Shown here one piece after another: positions 41,501 through 50,410 of a stretch of 64,000 nucleotides of DNA (position 1 is the stretch's first letter; every line of letters begins with the position of its first letter). The translations under genes and the position numbers were made by a program. Below the pieces are notes generated by a model. It did not search any database, was not told the origin of the DNA, and saw only the letters and a list, made by a program, of their open reading frames with translations. Where the stretch lies: contig NZ_MKTQ01000009.1 in NCBI RefSeq assembly GCF_001898315.1, forward strand, positions 201,127 through 265,126. Reading direction: 5' to 3'. Source of the DNA: Microbacterium sp. 70-16. Its GTDB lineage: Bacteria > Actinomycetota > Actinomycetes > Actinomycetales > Microbacteriaceae.

Positions 41501-44500
41501 TCAGTAGCTGTCGACGATCGCCGCGTCCGCGTCCTCCTCACGCCGTACAGCAAATCCGATCCGGCCTCTGGGCGCCGATCCGTACGGCATGGCGAGCGAG
41601 AGCAGGGTCGCGACGTTGTCGCTGGTGATCACCGCTGGCCAGGCATCTCGTTTGACACGTGCACGATCGGCCCGCTCGCCCTTGGCGGCTTCCTCAGCGG
41701 TCAGTACCGGATCGAACGCGAATGTGAGTAGGAGCGCACCACGCGTCGGTGTCGAGTAGGCGACAGCGTTCTCCCCCCCCTCGGCAGTACGGTCCGGCTT
41801 CTGTGTGATCACCTCGAGTGCTGCACGGTGCCGACGCTCGCTGCCAGCGAAGCCCGGACGGTCGGGGCGACGCTGACGTTCTGCGAGCGATACGACCGAA
41901 CCTTCGACCTCGCGTTCGTAGTCGCCCCCGAGGTAAGGGACGACAACCGCCCAGTCTTCAAGGGTTCCCTCGGCACGTGCCTTCTCGATCATGCTGATCG
42001 TCGGACTCAGCTGATCGGGGGCGTAGAGCGTGATGCTGCGCAGCGCCTCGAGCACGACATCTGTCGAGAACACGCCGACGCGAGCCCGGTAAGTCGTGCT
42101 GTTCACTCCGGAGAACATCAGCACCTCCGAAAGCCCTTGCAACAGCGGCTTCACCGCCGCGAAGTGCTTCACATTGCGACTGCCGTCTTCACGGTAGTCG
42201 TGCGCGTTGAAGTCCTTGACGACACCGCCTTCGCCTTCGTACTTGAGGACCGCGTTGTACATCTTCGCCGTGCCTGTGGGCTTGAGCCACGGCAGCTGCT
42301 GGAAGACGAGCGGGGGCACGTGAATAGGCCGCACGACAGGCCGGCCGTCCTCCTTGATCTCGGAGAACTTGCGCAGCTGATCGCGGAACTCCTCCTCGTC
42401 CTCGATGATCGAGGTGAAGGCGTCGTAGAGGTCGTAGACCTTCCCACGCGGGCCCGGCACATTGCGAGCAATGTAGAGACGGACAAGGTCGCCATATCCG
42501 GGACGGTATCCGAACCAACGCCCCATCTGCATGAGCGTGTCCGCTGCCGCGGCCTTCCGGCGGTAATAGGTGACCGTGAGCCCTTCGACGGTGAATCCAC
42601 GGCTGAGTTTCGCCCCGCCGACCATGACGCGCCAGTACGGGCCCGTCTGGAAGTCCATCGAGTTGTAGTCGCTCTCCTTCGTCCCGTTGACAACAACGAC
42701 GGGGTCGGTGGCCGCAGTGATCGCATCGACGGCCTGTCCGATGTACGGCTTGAGCGCATCGAACGAATCGGGCAGAGGAAGGTCCGCCCACGCCTCCCGT
42801 GAGTCGTGCACGCGGACGAAGTCCTTCGCATAGTGCTCGCGCAGTCGCGCCAACCCGGCAGGGCTGCTGTACGCACCGAGACTCCAGACTTCGCGGAACC
42901 TGTCCGCGAGCTCCGAATGCTCGGCAGTGCTGACCGACTCGTGCACCAGCATCGTGTGGTGACGGTACGAGAACTTCGCCGGGTCGATCGACTCGCGCCA
43001 CTTCTTGATCGCGCCGGTCAGCACGAAGGCGTCCAGTGCTGCCTGAATCTCGCCGGCCTCCGCTGCGGGGTCGGCATCGCCATCGGCTTTCAGATTCCGG
43101 ACGAACGCAGCCTCGTTCGAACACGCAGGGTCTCCTCGACACTCGTCAGGCACACCGCCGAGGTCGTGGAAGTAACGCCCGCCCATGTACTGCGACGAAG
43201 GCTGAAGACTGACCAGGAAGTCCTTGGGGAAGAGGTCTTCGGCATCATCCGGCGAGATGAATACGTTCGCGAACGGCGTGGCCGTGTAGCCGACGTACTG
43301 CGCGCGCGGGAGCTGCTGAAGCAGCTCAGAGATCAACTTGTTGATCGCCGAGCGCTTCCTCGATTCCGCACGCGCTTCCGCCGACTTCGGGTTGACCGTA
43401 TTGACGGATGCCTGGTCGGCCTCGTCATCGATGATGAGCGCCGGGATCTCCTTGCCGTCCGCTCGGATGTTCTTGAGATCGTGGAGAAGATTCTTGAGCG
43501 CCGTCGTGTTCTTCTTCATCACGGCGATGCGAACGTCGACGGAGTGGATGTTCTCCGGCGCGTAAACGGGCTTCGAAATGTCTTGCACCTCACCCGTCCG
43601 CCGGAAGTCAAGCGTGTCCTTCCCGAGCCGCAGCTTCCGGTAGTCACGGTCCACGGTGGTCAAGCGCTTGATCTCCGGGACTTCGGGGAGCGCATGCAGA
43701 TCCTGTCCGTGCTTCAAGAACCTCCCTGCGTACCAGTCGGAGTCCTGCGTCCCGATGTAGTCGATGTCGCGGATGGAATCGGGGTCGGTCCTGTCGGCGC
43801 TGCCGAGGATGTTCTCCTCCCCCAACAACTCCATGTCGAGCCGTCGCTGCGTCTGGCCGCGCAGCAGTTCGATCGTTCCGGTGAGGACGATGATCAGGCG
43901 GTAGCCTGCATCGACCGCCTTCGCGACGATCCCGGTGAAGTTCGCGGTCTTTCCGCTCTGCACGTGGCCGACGACGAGGCCTTTGGTCTGGTAGCCCTTG
44001 TCCGCGCTCGGGTCCGCAAGCCGCTGCACGATCTCGGTGGTCGAACGGTCGAGCGTCGCAAGCGCGTCCACGTCCCACCCTTTGTCCTCGAGAACGCCTC
44101 GATAGGCCCGCCAGTAGAAGTCGTGCGCCGCGCGGCGGTCTTCGTCGTACCAGGGGGTCCAGTTCTTCGGGTCGACGATCATCGCATCCATCTGCGATGC
44201 ACTGGGCATGGCCTTGTCGAGCGCCTCGCGTGCCTCGGGGCCAAGTCCCAGTCGGTCGTAGATCAGCTCCCGACGGTCGGGGGTCGCAGGCGAGGTCTCT
44301 CCCACCCATTCCTGCGACGTCGCAGCGTCCCACACGGCGAGCGCCATGTGCATCTCGCGACGAGCCGGGTCGTTGAGCTCGGGTACGGTCACGGCGGCGA
44401 TGATCTCGGCTTCCGTCGGCGTCACCTCTGTCCTGCGCAGATCGAACGTGACGTTGTCGACCAGTTCGTCGGGCCCGGTGTCTCTGATCTGCTTCAGCAC

Positions 44501-44545
44501 CTTGCGAACGGACTCGGAAAGGCGGGAGTCGACGGATGCGGTCAT
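41501..44545 (-). CDS. Z1-domain superfamily 2 helicase-like ATPase
   Basis: 1014 residues. Z1-type protein: Walker A VVGHVQSGKTANFTGIVAKA near residue 195, Walker B/DEAD-like IPALIIDDEADQASVN, QYVGYTATPFANVFIS, and GGAKLSRGFTVEGLTVTYY with QMGRWFGYRPGY (motif VI-like). Z1 proteins occur in restriction-like operons together with MORC/MutL-like ATPases and DUF4420 nucleases, where they are taken to be the DNA translocase. The start overlaps the stop of the DUF4420 gene (ATGA). Last gene of the five-gene operon. Confidence 0.85.
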   Translation of the reverse strand: MTASVDSRLSESVRKVLKQIRDTGPDELVDNVTFDLRRTEVTPTEAEIIAAVTVPELNDPARREMHMALAVWDAATSQEWVGETSPATPDRRELIYDRLGLGPEAREALDKAMPSASQMDAMIVDPKNWTPWYDEDRRAAHDFYWRAYRGVLEDKGWDVDALATLDRSTTEIVQRLADPSADKGYQTKGLVVGHVQSGKTANFTGIVAKAVDAGYRLIIVLTGTIELLRGQTQRRLDMELLGEENILGSADRTDPDSIRDIDYIGTQDSDWYAGRFLKHGQDLHALPEVPEIKRLTTVDRDYRKLRLGKDTLDFRRTGEVQDISKPVYAPENIHSVDVRIAVMKKNTTALKNLLHDLKNIRADGKEIPALIIDDEADQASVNTVNPKSAEARAESRKRSAINKLISELLQQLPRAQYVGYTATPFANVFISPDDAEDLFPKDFLVSLQPSSQYMGGRYFHDLGGVPDECRGDPACSNEAAFVRNLKADGDADPAAEAGEIQAALDAFVLTGAIKKWRESIDPAKFSYRHHTMLVHESVSTAEHSELADRFREVWSLGAYSSPAGLARLREHYAKDFVRVHDSREAWADLPLPDSFDALKPYIGQAVDAITAATDPVVVVNGTKESDYNSMDFQTGPYWRVMVGGAKLSRGFTVEGLTVTYYRRKAAAADTLMQMGRWFGYRPGYGDLVRLYIARNVPGPRGKVYDLYDAFTSIIEDEEEFRDQLRKFSEIKEDGRPVVRPIHVPPLVFQQLPWLKPTGTAKMYNAVLKYEGEGGVVKDFNAHDYREDGSRNVKHFAAVKPLLQGLSEVLMFSGVNSTTYRARVGVFSTDVVLEALRSITLYAPDQLSPTISMIEKARAEGTLEDWAVVVPYLGGDYEREVEGSVVSLAERQRRPDRPGFAGSERRHRAALEVITQKPDRTAEGGENAVAYSTPTRGALLLTFAFDPVLTAEEAAKGERADRARVKRDAWPAVITSDNVATLLSLAMPYGSAPRGRIGFAVRREEDADAAIVDSY

Positions 44546-45540
44546 TCAGGAACCTCGCAGAAGTCATTGAGCGGAGCGGGGATCACGGCGTGGTCGAGGT
44601 CCGTGACATTCACACGGTAGGAGACGCTTACGACATTGGCGCGCTGCGGGATGACCTGGTCGAGGCGGTCCGATGTGATCGCGGGGAACGCCTCATCGAC
44701 GAGGTAGGCACGCGGCGTCGACCGCAGCTGGAATCGTGTGCGGTAGAGATCCGCATCGGCGCTGCGCCAGCCCAACCTGTCGAGCGCGGCATCGAACGTC
44801 CGCAGCGTCTGGTCAAGGCGCGCACGCGTGCGGGCGACGGCCTCAGCCAGAGAGAATCCCTGTTCTGCGAGCCCCGCCCGGGTGAGCTGGATTGACACGA
44901 GGTACAGCGGGCGATCCGGCTCGGGCTCGAGCTGGGTCTCCGATCCGATCAGATGCGTACGGCTCTCGGACTTCGTGGTCTTGACCTCCGCATCGAAGTC
45001 CTTGAACGCGAAGTCGTGTTCCTCGGCCAACGGACCGAGCCATGCCTCGATCGCGAGAACCTCCCCCAAGGCGTCGATTGCGTGCTCGAGCACGAGCAGC
45101 TCGCCGAGCAGCCCCCGCGCGGCCTCGTCCGTGAGGCCGCGACGCCCTGCGAGCAGATCCTTGAACGAATGCACCGCGTCCGACACCGCATTGCGGAATG
45201 CTGCACCGCCCTTCATCTGATCGACGACCGACTCCATCAGAACGTAGGCCTCGTAGTGCATGTCCCGCGCCGACACCGCGAGGCGGAACCACTCGCCGCC
45301 GTCGTTGATGATGCGTGAGAAGTCCAGGCGCTCAAGCGCAGTGACGTCGGGGTCCGGACCCGCCGCGGGAGTCAGAAGCTCGATCTCCTCCTGCTGCGGA
45401 AGGATCCGCATGACGATCTGCGGGTCCGTGTGCAGCGGGAACGCCGCCTGCGCGCCCAGCCGGAAGTACGCCTCGACCGTCCGCGGATCGAGGTGCGTGG
45501 GATCGGCACCTGAAGTACCTGCATCACCCTTCGGCGTCAT
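44542..45540 (-). CDS. DUF4420 PD-(D/E)XK nuclease-motif protein
   Basis: 332 residues. Core nuclease pattern: ARGLLGELLVLEHAIDALGE, then FKDFDAEVKTTKSESRTHLI (Asp...Glu-Val-Lys). This matches the DUF4420 family, the restriction-endonuclease-like component linked to Z1 helicases. Start at 45540 has GAGGAGAAGGAG just upstream and overlaps the MORC-like gene by 17 bp. Proposed DNA-cutting effector of the operon. Confidence 0.82.
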   Translation of the reverse strand: MTPKGDAGTSGADPTHLDPRTVEAYFRLGAQAAFPLHTDPQIVMRILPQQEEIELLTPAAGPDPDVTALERLDFSRIINDGGEWFRLAVSARDMHYEAYVLMESVVDQMKGGAAFRNAVSDAVHSFKDLLAGRRGLTDEAARGLLGELLVLEHAIDALGEVLAIEAWLGPLAEEHDFAFKDFDAEVKTTKSESRTHLIGSETQLEPEPDRPLYLVSIQLTRAGLAEQGFSLAEAVARTRARLDQTLRTFDAALDRLGWRSADADLYRTRFQLRSTPRAYLVDEAFPAITSDRLDQVIPQRANVVSVSYRVNVTDLDHAVIPAPLNDFCEVPE

Positions 45541-47050
45541 CGCGCAACTCCTTCTCCTCGCGTGCGGACTCATCCCGCACCGCAGCGGTCAGCAGCTGGC
45601 CCCAGGCGTCCAGCTCAGCCTTCTCACGTGAGCCCAGATACGACCCCTCGAAGTATCTCGAGTAGACGATCGTCAGCAGTGTCTTCACGAGCGGCGCGTC
45701 CTCGTTGTCGGTGCCGTCGCCGCCCGCCATGAGCGATCGGTATGCGCTGTTGATCCAGATCGTGCGGCCCTCGAGATCGAGGGTGACCGGTGATTCGGAT
45801 GCCTCGACGCGCCACCGGATGGCGACAGGCCCACTCTCGTCGGCCTCGACCGACTCAGCGAAAGCCTCGCGCATCGTCGGGCTCATGCCGCGTGCCGGCT
45901 GCACGAGCGAGACAGGTCGCTTGACGTACCGTCGACTCTCGCGCCGACGGTTCTCGGCGGCCTCCAGGAACTCCTGCAATCGCATGCCGCCCGGCTGCAG
46001 CCGCGCGTCGAGCAGCGCATGCTTCGCGTCGGCGTCGAGCTCGAGACCGGCCTTCTCGGGATTGATAGTTACATGCGGTTCGAGCGATCCGTCGATGTCG
46101 ACCGCGATCCGCACGTACTCGAGCTCCGGCCGGTCGACGGTGAGCGTGTTCCAGCCACCGATCTGCAGCAACCGATCGTTGCGGTAGAAATACAACCCCT
46201 GTGCCAGCCCACCGGGACGTCCTCCGAGGCGGAACTCCGGTAGCCCCGCCTGCGACGCAGGCCACACATGCGCCTCGCCGGACGCGGTGATGTTGTCGAT
46301 TTCGAACGTGAGCGCTGCGGGGAAGAGGTCATTGGGCAACCTGCGGTACCCGAAGGGGTCGAGCGCGGTAACGGCGCGCGGTGCACCAGACTCGCCAAGG
46401 AACTCATCCAACACATCGATCGAGACCGCAATGGAGCCAGCAGCCAGGTGCCTGTGGAACACCGTCCCGAGGTGGGTCCGAAGCGCCGCCACTCGTTGAT
46501 CGAGCCACCGGGAGCGATCGCGATTGTCGTCGCTGCTCAGAAATGTCCGCGCACCCACCCACTCGACGACCGTGCCATTCGCCCACGGGAAGTCAACGCG
46601 GAGACCCTGGAGAACATCCGCAGCATGGTCTCCGTCGAGGTCGCCGATCCGCGTCGGATCCTCGGCACCGATTGTCCGGCCGACTGCGAGCGCACCATAA
46701 CGACGGGAGTAGACGTTCAACGTATTGGCTTGACTGAGGGATGCCGCCTTCAGCCCGAGTCCGAAATGACCTTGCTCCGTTTTGTCGTAGGACCTCTTGC
46801 GCGCATAGGCCATCGCGGCATCGATTTGGTCGCCATCCATCCCACGACCGTCGTCAATCACTTGGAGCCCAGTAATGGCACCGTGAGTCTCGAGGAAACG
46901 GATGAGGACGTGGGATGCGCCAGCATCGAGGCTATTGTCGACAAGGTCCGCGACGGCAGTCTCGAAGGTGTGGTGGCGACCCACCGACTTCGCGATCGAC
47001 GGATCGGGTGCCACTTGTTGAAAGCCGGTGACGTGCCGCTCCGCGCTCAT
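45524..47050 (-). CDS. MORC/MutL-like GHKL ATPase
   Basis: 508 residues. GHKL ATP-binding motifs: ADLVDNSLDAGASHVLIRF (N box, ~36-54), VIDDGRGMDGDQI (G1), QGHFGLGLKAASLSQANTL (G2), followed by an S5-like transducer (QGLYFYRNDRLLQIGGWNTL, VTINPEKAGLEL). Fits prokaryotic MORC-like ATPases of restriction-type operons, which dimerise on ATP to form DNA clamps. TGATG overlap with the DUF499 gene. Closely related to the N-terminal half of the sigma fusion at 53359. Confidence 0.87.
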   Translation of the reverse strand: MSAERHVTGFQQVAPDPSIAKSVGRHHTFETAVADLVDNSLDAGASHVLIRFLETHGAITGLQVIDDGRGMDGDQIDAAMAYARKRSYDKTEQGHFGLGLKAASLSQANTLNVYSRRYGALAVGRTIGAEDPTRIGDLDGDHAADVLQGLRVDFPWANGTVVEWVGARTFLSSDDNRDRSRWLDQRVAALRTHLGTVFHRHLAAGSIAVSIDVLDEFLGESGAPRAVTALDPFGYRRLPNDLFPAALTFEIDNITASGEAHVWPASQAGLPEFRLGGRPGGLAQGLYFYRNDRLLQIGGWNTLTVDRPELEYVRIAVDIDGSLEPHVTINPEKAGLELDADAKHALLDARLQPGGMRLQEFLEAAENRRRESRRYVKRPVSLVQPARGMSPTMREAFAESVEADESGPVAIRWRVEASESPVTLDLEGRTIWINSAYRSLMAGGDGTDNEDAPLVKTLLTIVYSRYFEGSYLGSREKAELDAWGQLLTAAVRDESAREEKELRDDAEG

Positions 47051-50000
47051 CAGAGATCCTCGAACCTGTTCGGATAGAGGCCGAGATTCGTTCCGTTCTC
47101 CTTGACCGTGCGGACAACGGATTCGGGAAATCCGTCGGACCGGCCCGCCTCGATGTCGACGCGGATCTCCAGCGTGTCGGGTGCTGCGCCACGCAGGTGC
47201 TCGAGCAGTTCTTCAGCGAGCACGATCACTTGTGCCCTCAGGTCCGCGCCTGGTTTGAGTTCGAGCGTCCCCCGGTAGCGGGCATTGCGGATAGGTGCTG
47301 GCGGTCGCTGCGGAGCCGGTTTGGGAGTGTGTTCTGGGGACAGGTCAGGCTGCGGATGAGGACCGGGAATGGGGACGACCGCAGCAGTCTCCCGGTCACG
47401 CTGCGCGCGCGCGAGCGCGGGTGAGACGAGAAGCATGTCGTCGGTCAAGACGGCTGGCGCGGCGTCCTCAATCGGCAAACGCAGGCCGACGAAGTCCCCG
47501 GTCGCGTCGTCATAGCCGTCGGCGAGGGCGAACCCGATACCCTCCCAGCCGAGGTCGGTCATCGCACCGGAGATCGCATCGAGGAGCACCTGCTTCTCGC
47601 GGAGCCGGGCGAGGTAGGGATACCGCGAGTGGAACTCCCACAGTTCGCCGATGCTGATGCGCCCAGCGTTCCATCTGCTTCGCAGCACGTTCTGCAGTTC
47701 GATCGCGATCGATTGCATCGAGAAATGCGCAATGACGATGTCGTTCTTCTCGAACTTGTCGCCGACCGTGCGGATCACCGACTCGGTGGCGCCGTCGGCC
47801 TTGATCTGGGATGTCGTCCACGGCTCGTTCGCCTGCGGCTGTTGCGGATAGAGCCCCCAGATCCACGTCTCACGAATGCGCTGGTCGACAGTGCGGTTGA
47901 ACGTCGTCACACGGTTCTGCGCCGTCTCTGCCTGACCTTGCGTGAGGTCGAGAGTCTTTCGCGACTCATGCACGCCCCGCCAGGCGAGGTACTGGCGAAC
48001 AGACTGCTCGAGATCGGTCCATCGCGACTGGTCGGGAGCGAGCACGACGACGGTGTTGACGTTCTGGCGCGGGGCGTTCCCCCTGGTCGACGCGAGCTCG
48101 CGCGTGAAAGCGTGCGCCTTCGACTCGTAGCTCTTGCCGTCGTGTACGTGCTGTGGGCCCGCCACGACGAGGCGCACACGTTCGGATTCGGCGACGTCTG
48201 CCGAATCGTCGGGTGCGAAGACGACGTCGGCGAATGCGCCGGGATGCCCCGGATGCCGGCGGATGCGGCCGATGACCTCGGCTGCGACGTCGGCCTCCGA
48301 GAACGACTGCGCGCGCTCCGCGACGGTGCGGTTGAGCGAGACCTGGAGGTCGAACCAGAAGCGGTCGCCCTCGGCGTAGAGATAGGTCGCACGCTCGCCG
48401 AGCAGCTGCAGCGCGCTGCCGAAGTTCCCAATGGTGTCGCCGGGCATAGCGACGCCAAGGAACATCCGCTTGCGCTCGACGCCCTTGTGATTGGCGCCGA
48501 GGGTCGCCGCCGACCCGACGAAGGCGGCCCGCGCGATGCGCCGGGTGAGCGCGCGCCCGCCGAACAGCGGCTTCTCCTTGTCGACGAGCACCGCCGTGGC
48601 GTTGGTCCCGTCGATGTCACTCTCGATGACCGACTTCCAGCGGTCGCCGTCGTCGAGGTAGCCAGTGAGCTCGTCGCGCACCGCGGCCGAGTCGAGCGGG
48701 ATGGACCCAGGCATGATGAGCGGCGAGTCGTCGCCGGCAGCGTGTAGGGCGTGCACGACGGCGCTCATGAGGCGAAGCACGCCGCGAGTACGCTGGAATT
48801 TCTCCAGCGTCGACCAGTCGCCGTAGAGTCGGTCGAACAGCTCGGGATGGATCGGGTAGGCGCTGCGGATGCGATCCTCATACGACGACTCGCGCGTCTC
48901 GGCGGGGAGTTCCCCGACGCTGCGGCGGTAGTACTCGACGAACGTCTTTGCGGTCGCGTCGATCCGTCGCTGAGCGGCGGCGTCCGGCTCGCGGAAGAGC
49001 CGGCGCCGCACGATCTCGAACGACTCGTTGCTGCTCGCGGGCGTCCACGGCTGCGCAACGCGGGTGACGACGTTCTGCAGGCGTTCGAGCGCTGCACGGC
49101 CGTGCGCACCGCCGACTTCGAGATCGGATGCCACAGCTGCGTCATCATCGCGTCGGATGTCGGATGCCGGGATGGAGACGAGCAGCAGCGCCTGCGGTAC
49201 CGACTTGACGGCCTCGGTGAGCTGCTGGGCGAAGGTGAACTGCGTCTCGAAGGTGCCGCCGACGAGGTCGTCCTGTCCGTACAACCCGCGGGCGTAGGCA
49301 ACCCATTCGTCGATGAGGATGATCGACGGCGAGTTCTGTGCAATGACGGTGCGCATCGCGGCACCCGGATTGGTGCCAGTGCGGTCGGCCTCGGCGACGA
49401 GGGCGTATGCGTCGGCACCGCCCAGTTGCCAGGCGATCTCGCCCCACAGCGTGCGGATCTCGGTGCCGTCGGGCTTGGTCCACGGCTGGCCGGGAGAGAG
49501 CTCATTGCCGACGATCGCGACGCGGCGCACGTCCTGCGCGACGGCTGCGGGGTTGACGTCGAGCGCGGCGACCGCGTCTTGCACGCCCTGCGGGAAGTCG
49601 GCCAGTGGGCGGCCACTGAACAGGTGCCAGGCCGCGAGCATCGAGTGGGTCTTGCCACCACCGAATGCGGTCTGCAGGTTGACGACCGGCGCAGCGTTCA
49701 TGTCGCCCGCGAGGCGTCGCACGGCGATGCCGAGCAGGTTCTTCAGACCTTCGGTGAGGAAGGTCCGCTGGAAGAACTCGACGGGGTCGTTGTAGTCGAC
49801 GGATGCCTCGGCACCGGTGGCGACCTGATACAGGTCAGCCGCGAACTCCGCGCGCGCGAAGTCATTGGCCGCGATATCGGCGTGTGGCTGGAGGACATCG
49901 CGCCATGGGGTGAGCTCGGAGGACGCGAGTCCGGGCATTCCTGAGGAGGACCGGGTGTCACGGCGAGTCTCATCGGCGTAGGCCGAGCGCTGCACGTCGA

Positions 50001-50409
50001 GACGTGTCTTCCGCACACGGTCGGCCGCAGGACCCGACCCGATCGCACGGAGCAGGCGCTCGATCGTGTCGAGCGCGCGGTAGGCGTCGTCGGCGCTGAA
50101 CGGCTTCCGGTGCGCCCACGAGTCGCGCACGGCGCGCGTCTCGCTGGCGAGGTTCTGCTCAGCGCGCGAGAGAACGTCGTTGAAGGCGTACTTGAGCGCG
50201 CCGAGCGGTTCGGTGATGACCCGCAGCTGCACCTGCGGGTCGGCGGGCGAGTACTCCTTGCCTGCGATGTCGTCCTTCGCTGCGAGGATCAGGGTCCAGT
50301 CGTGCGCGCCGGCGGGAAGGTGCGGCGAGAGCACGCGCGCGACGAACGGCTCGAGCTCTGCGGCGAGGATGTCGAGCGCACCGCCCACGCGGTCGAGGTT
50401 GGATGCCAC
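47050..50409 (-). CDS. DUF499-family ATPase
   Basis: 1119 residues. AAA-like ATPase with Walker A NLQTAFGGGKTHSMLAAWHL near residue 250 and Walker B SPSIILIDEWVAYARG; a long C-terminal part ends in a Pro-rich linker and a small domain. The GTG at 50409 is preceded by GGAGG; 88 codons of open frame before it are a shadow of the methylase 3' end. DUF499 genes usually sit beside DUF1156 methylases, as here, in defence islands (the ATPase and methylase of Hma-type systems, from memory). Confidence 0.83.
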   Translation of the reverse strand: MASNLDRVGGALDILAAELEPFVARVLSPHLPAGAHDWTLILAAKDDIAGKEYSPADPQVQLRVITEPLGALKYAFNDVLSRAEQNLASETRAVRDSWAHRKPFSADDAYRALDTIERLLRAIGSGPAADRVRKTRLDVQRSAYADETRRDTRSSSGMPGLASSELTPWRDVLQPHADIAANDFARAEFAADLYQVATGAEASVDYNDPVEFFQRTFLTEGLKNLLGIAVRRLAGDMNAAPVVNLQTAFGGGKTHSMLAAWHLFSGRPLADFPQGVQDAVAALDVNPAAVAQDVRRVAIVGNELSPGQPWTKPDGTEIRTLWGEIAWQLGGADAYALVAEADRTGTNPGAAMRTVIAQNSPSIILIDEWVAYARGLYGQDDLVGGTFETQFTFAQQLTEAVKSVPQALLLVSIPASDIRRDDDAAVASDLEVGGAHGRAALERLQNVVTRVAQPWTPASSNESFEIVRRRLFREPDAAAQRRIDATAKTFVEYYRRSVGELPAETRESSYEDRIRSAYPIHPELFDRLYGDWSTLEKFQRTRGVLRLMSAVVHALHAAGDDSPLIMPGSIPLDSAAVRDELTGYLDDGDRWKSVIESDIDGTNATAVLVDKEKPLFGGRALTRRIARAAFVGSAATLGANHKGVERKRMFLGVAMPGDTIGNFGSALQLLGERATYLYAEGDRFWFDLQVSLNRTVAERAQSFSEADVAAEVIGRIRRHPGHPGAFADVVFAPDDSADVAESERVRLVVAGPQHVHDGKSYESKAHAFTRELASTRGNAPRQNVNTVVVLAPDQSRWTDLEQSVRQYLAWRGVHESRKTLDLTQGQAETAQNRVTTFNRTVDQRIRETWIWGLYPQQPQANEPWTTSQIKADGATESVIRTVGDKFEKNDIVIAHFSMQSIAIELQNVLRSRWNAGRISIGELWEFHSRYPYLARLREKQVLLDAISGAMTDLGWEGIGFALADGYDDATGDFVGLRLPIEDAAPAVLTDDMLLVSPALARAQRDRETAAVVPIPGPHPQPDLSPEHTPKPAPQRPPAPIRNARYRGTLELKPGADLRAQVIVLAEELLEHLRGAAPDTLEIRVDIEAGRSDGFPESVVRTVKENGTNLGLYPNRFEDL

Positions 50410-50410
50410 G

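Noticed and set aside
42806..44620. Long plus-strand frame opposite the Z1 gene
   Set aside because: Shadow of a protein with clear Walker and Z1 motifs.
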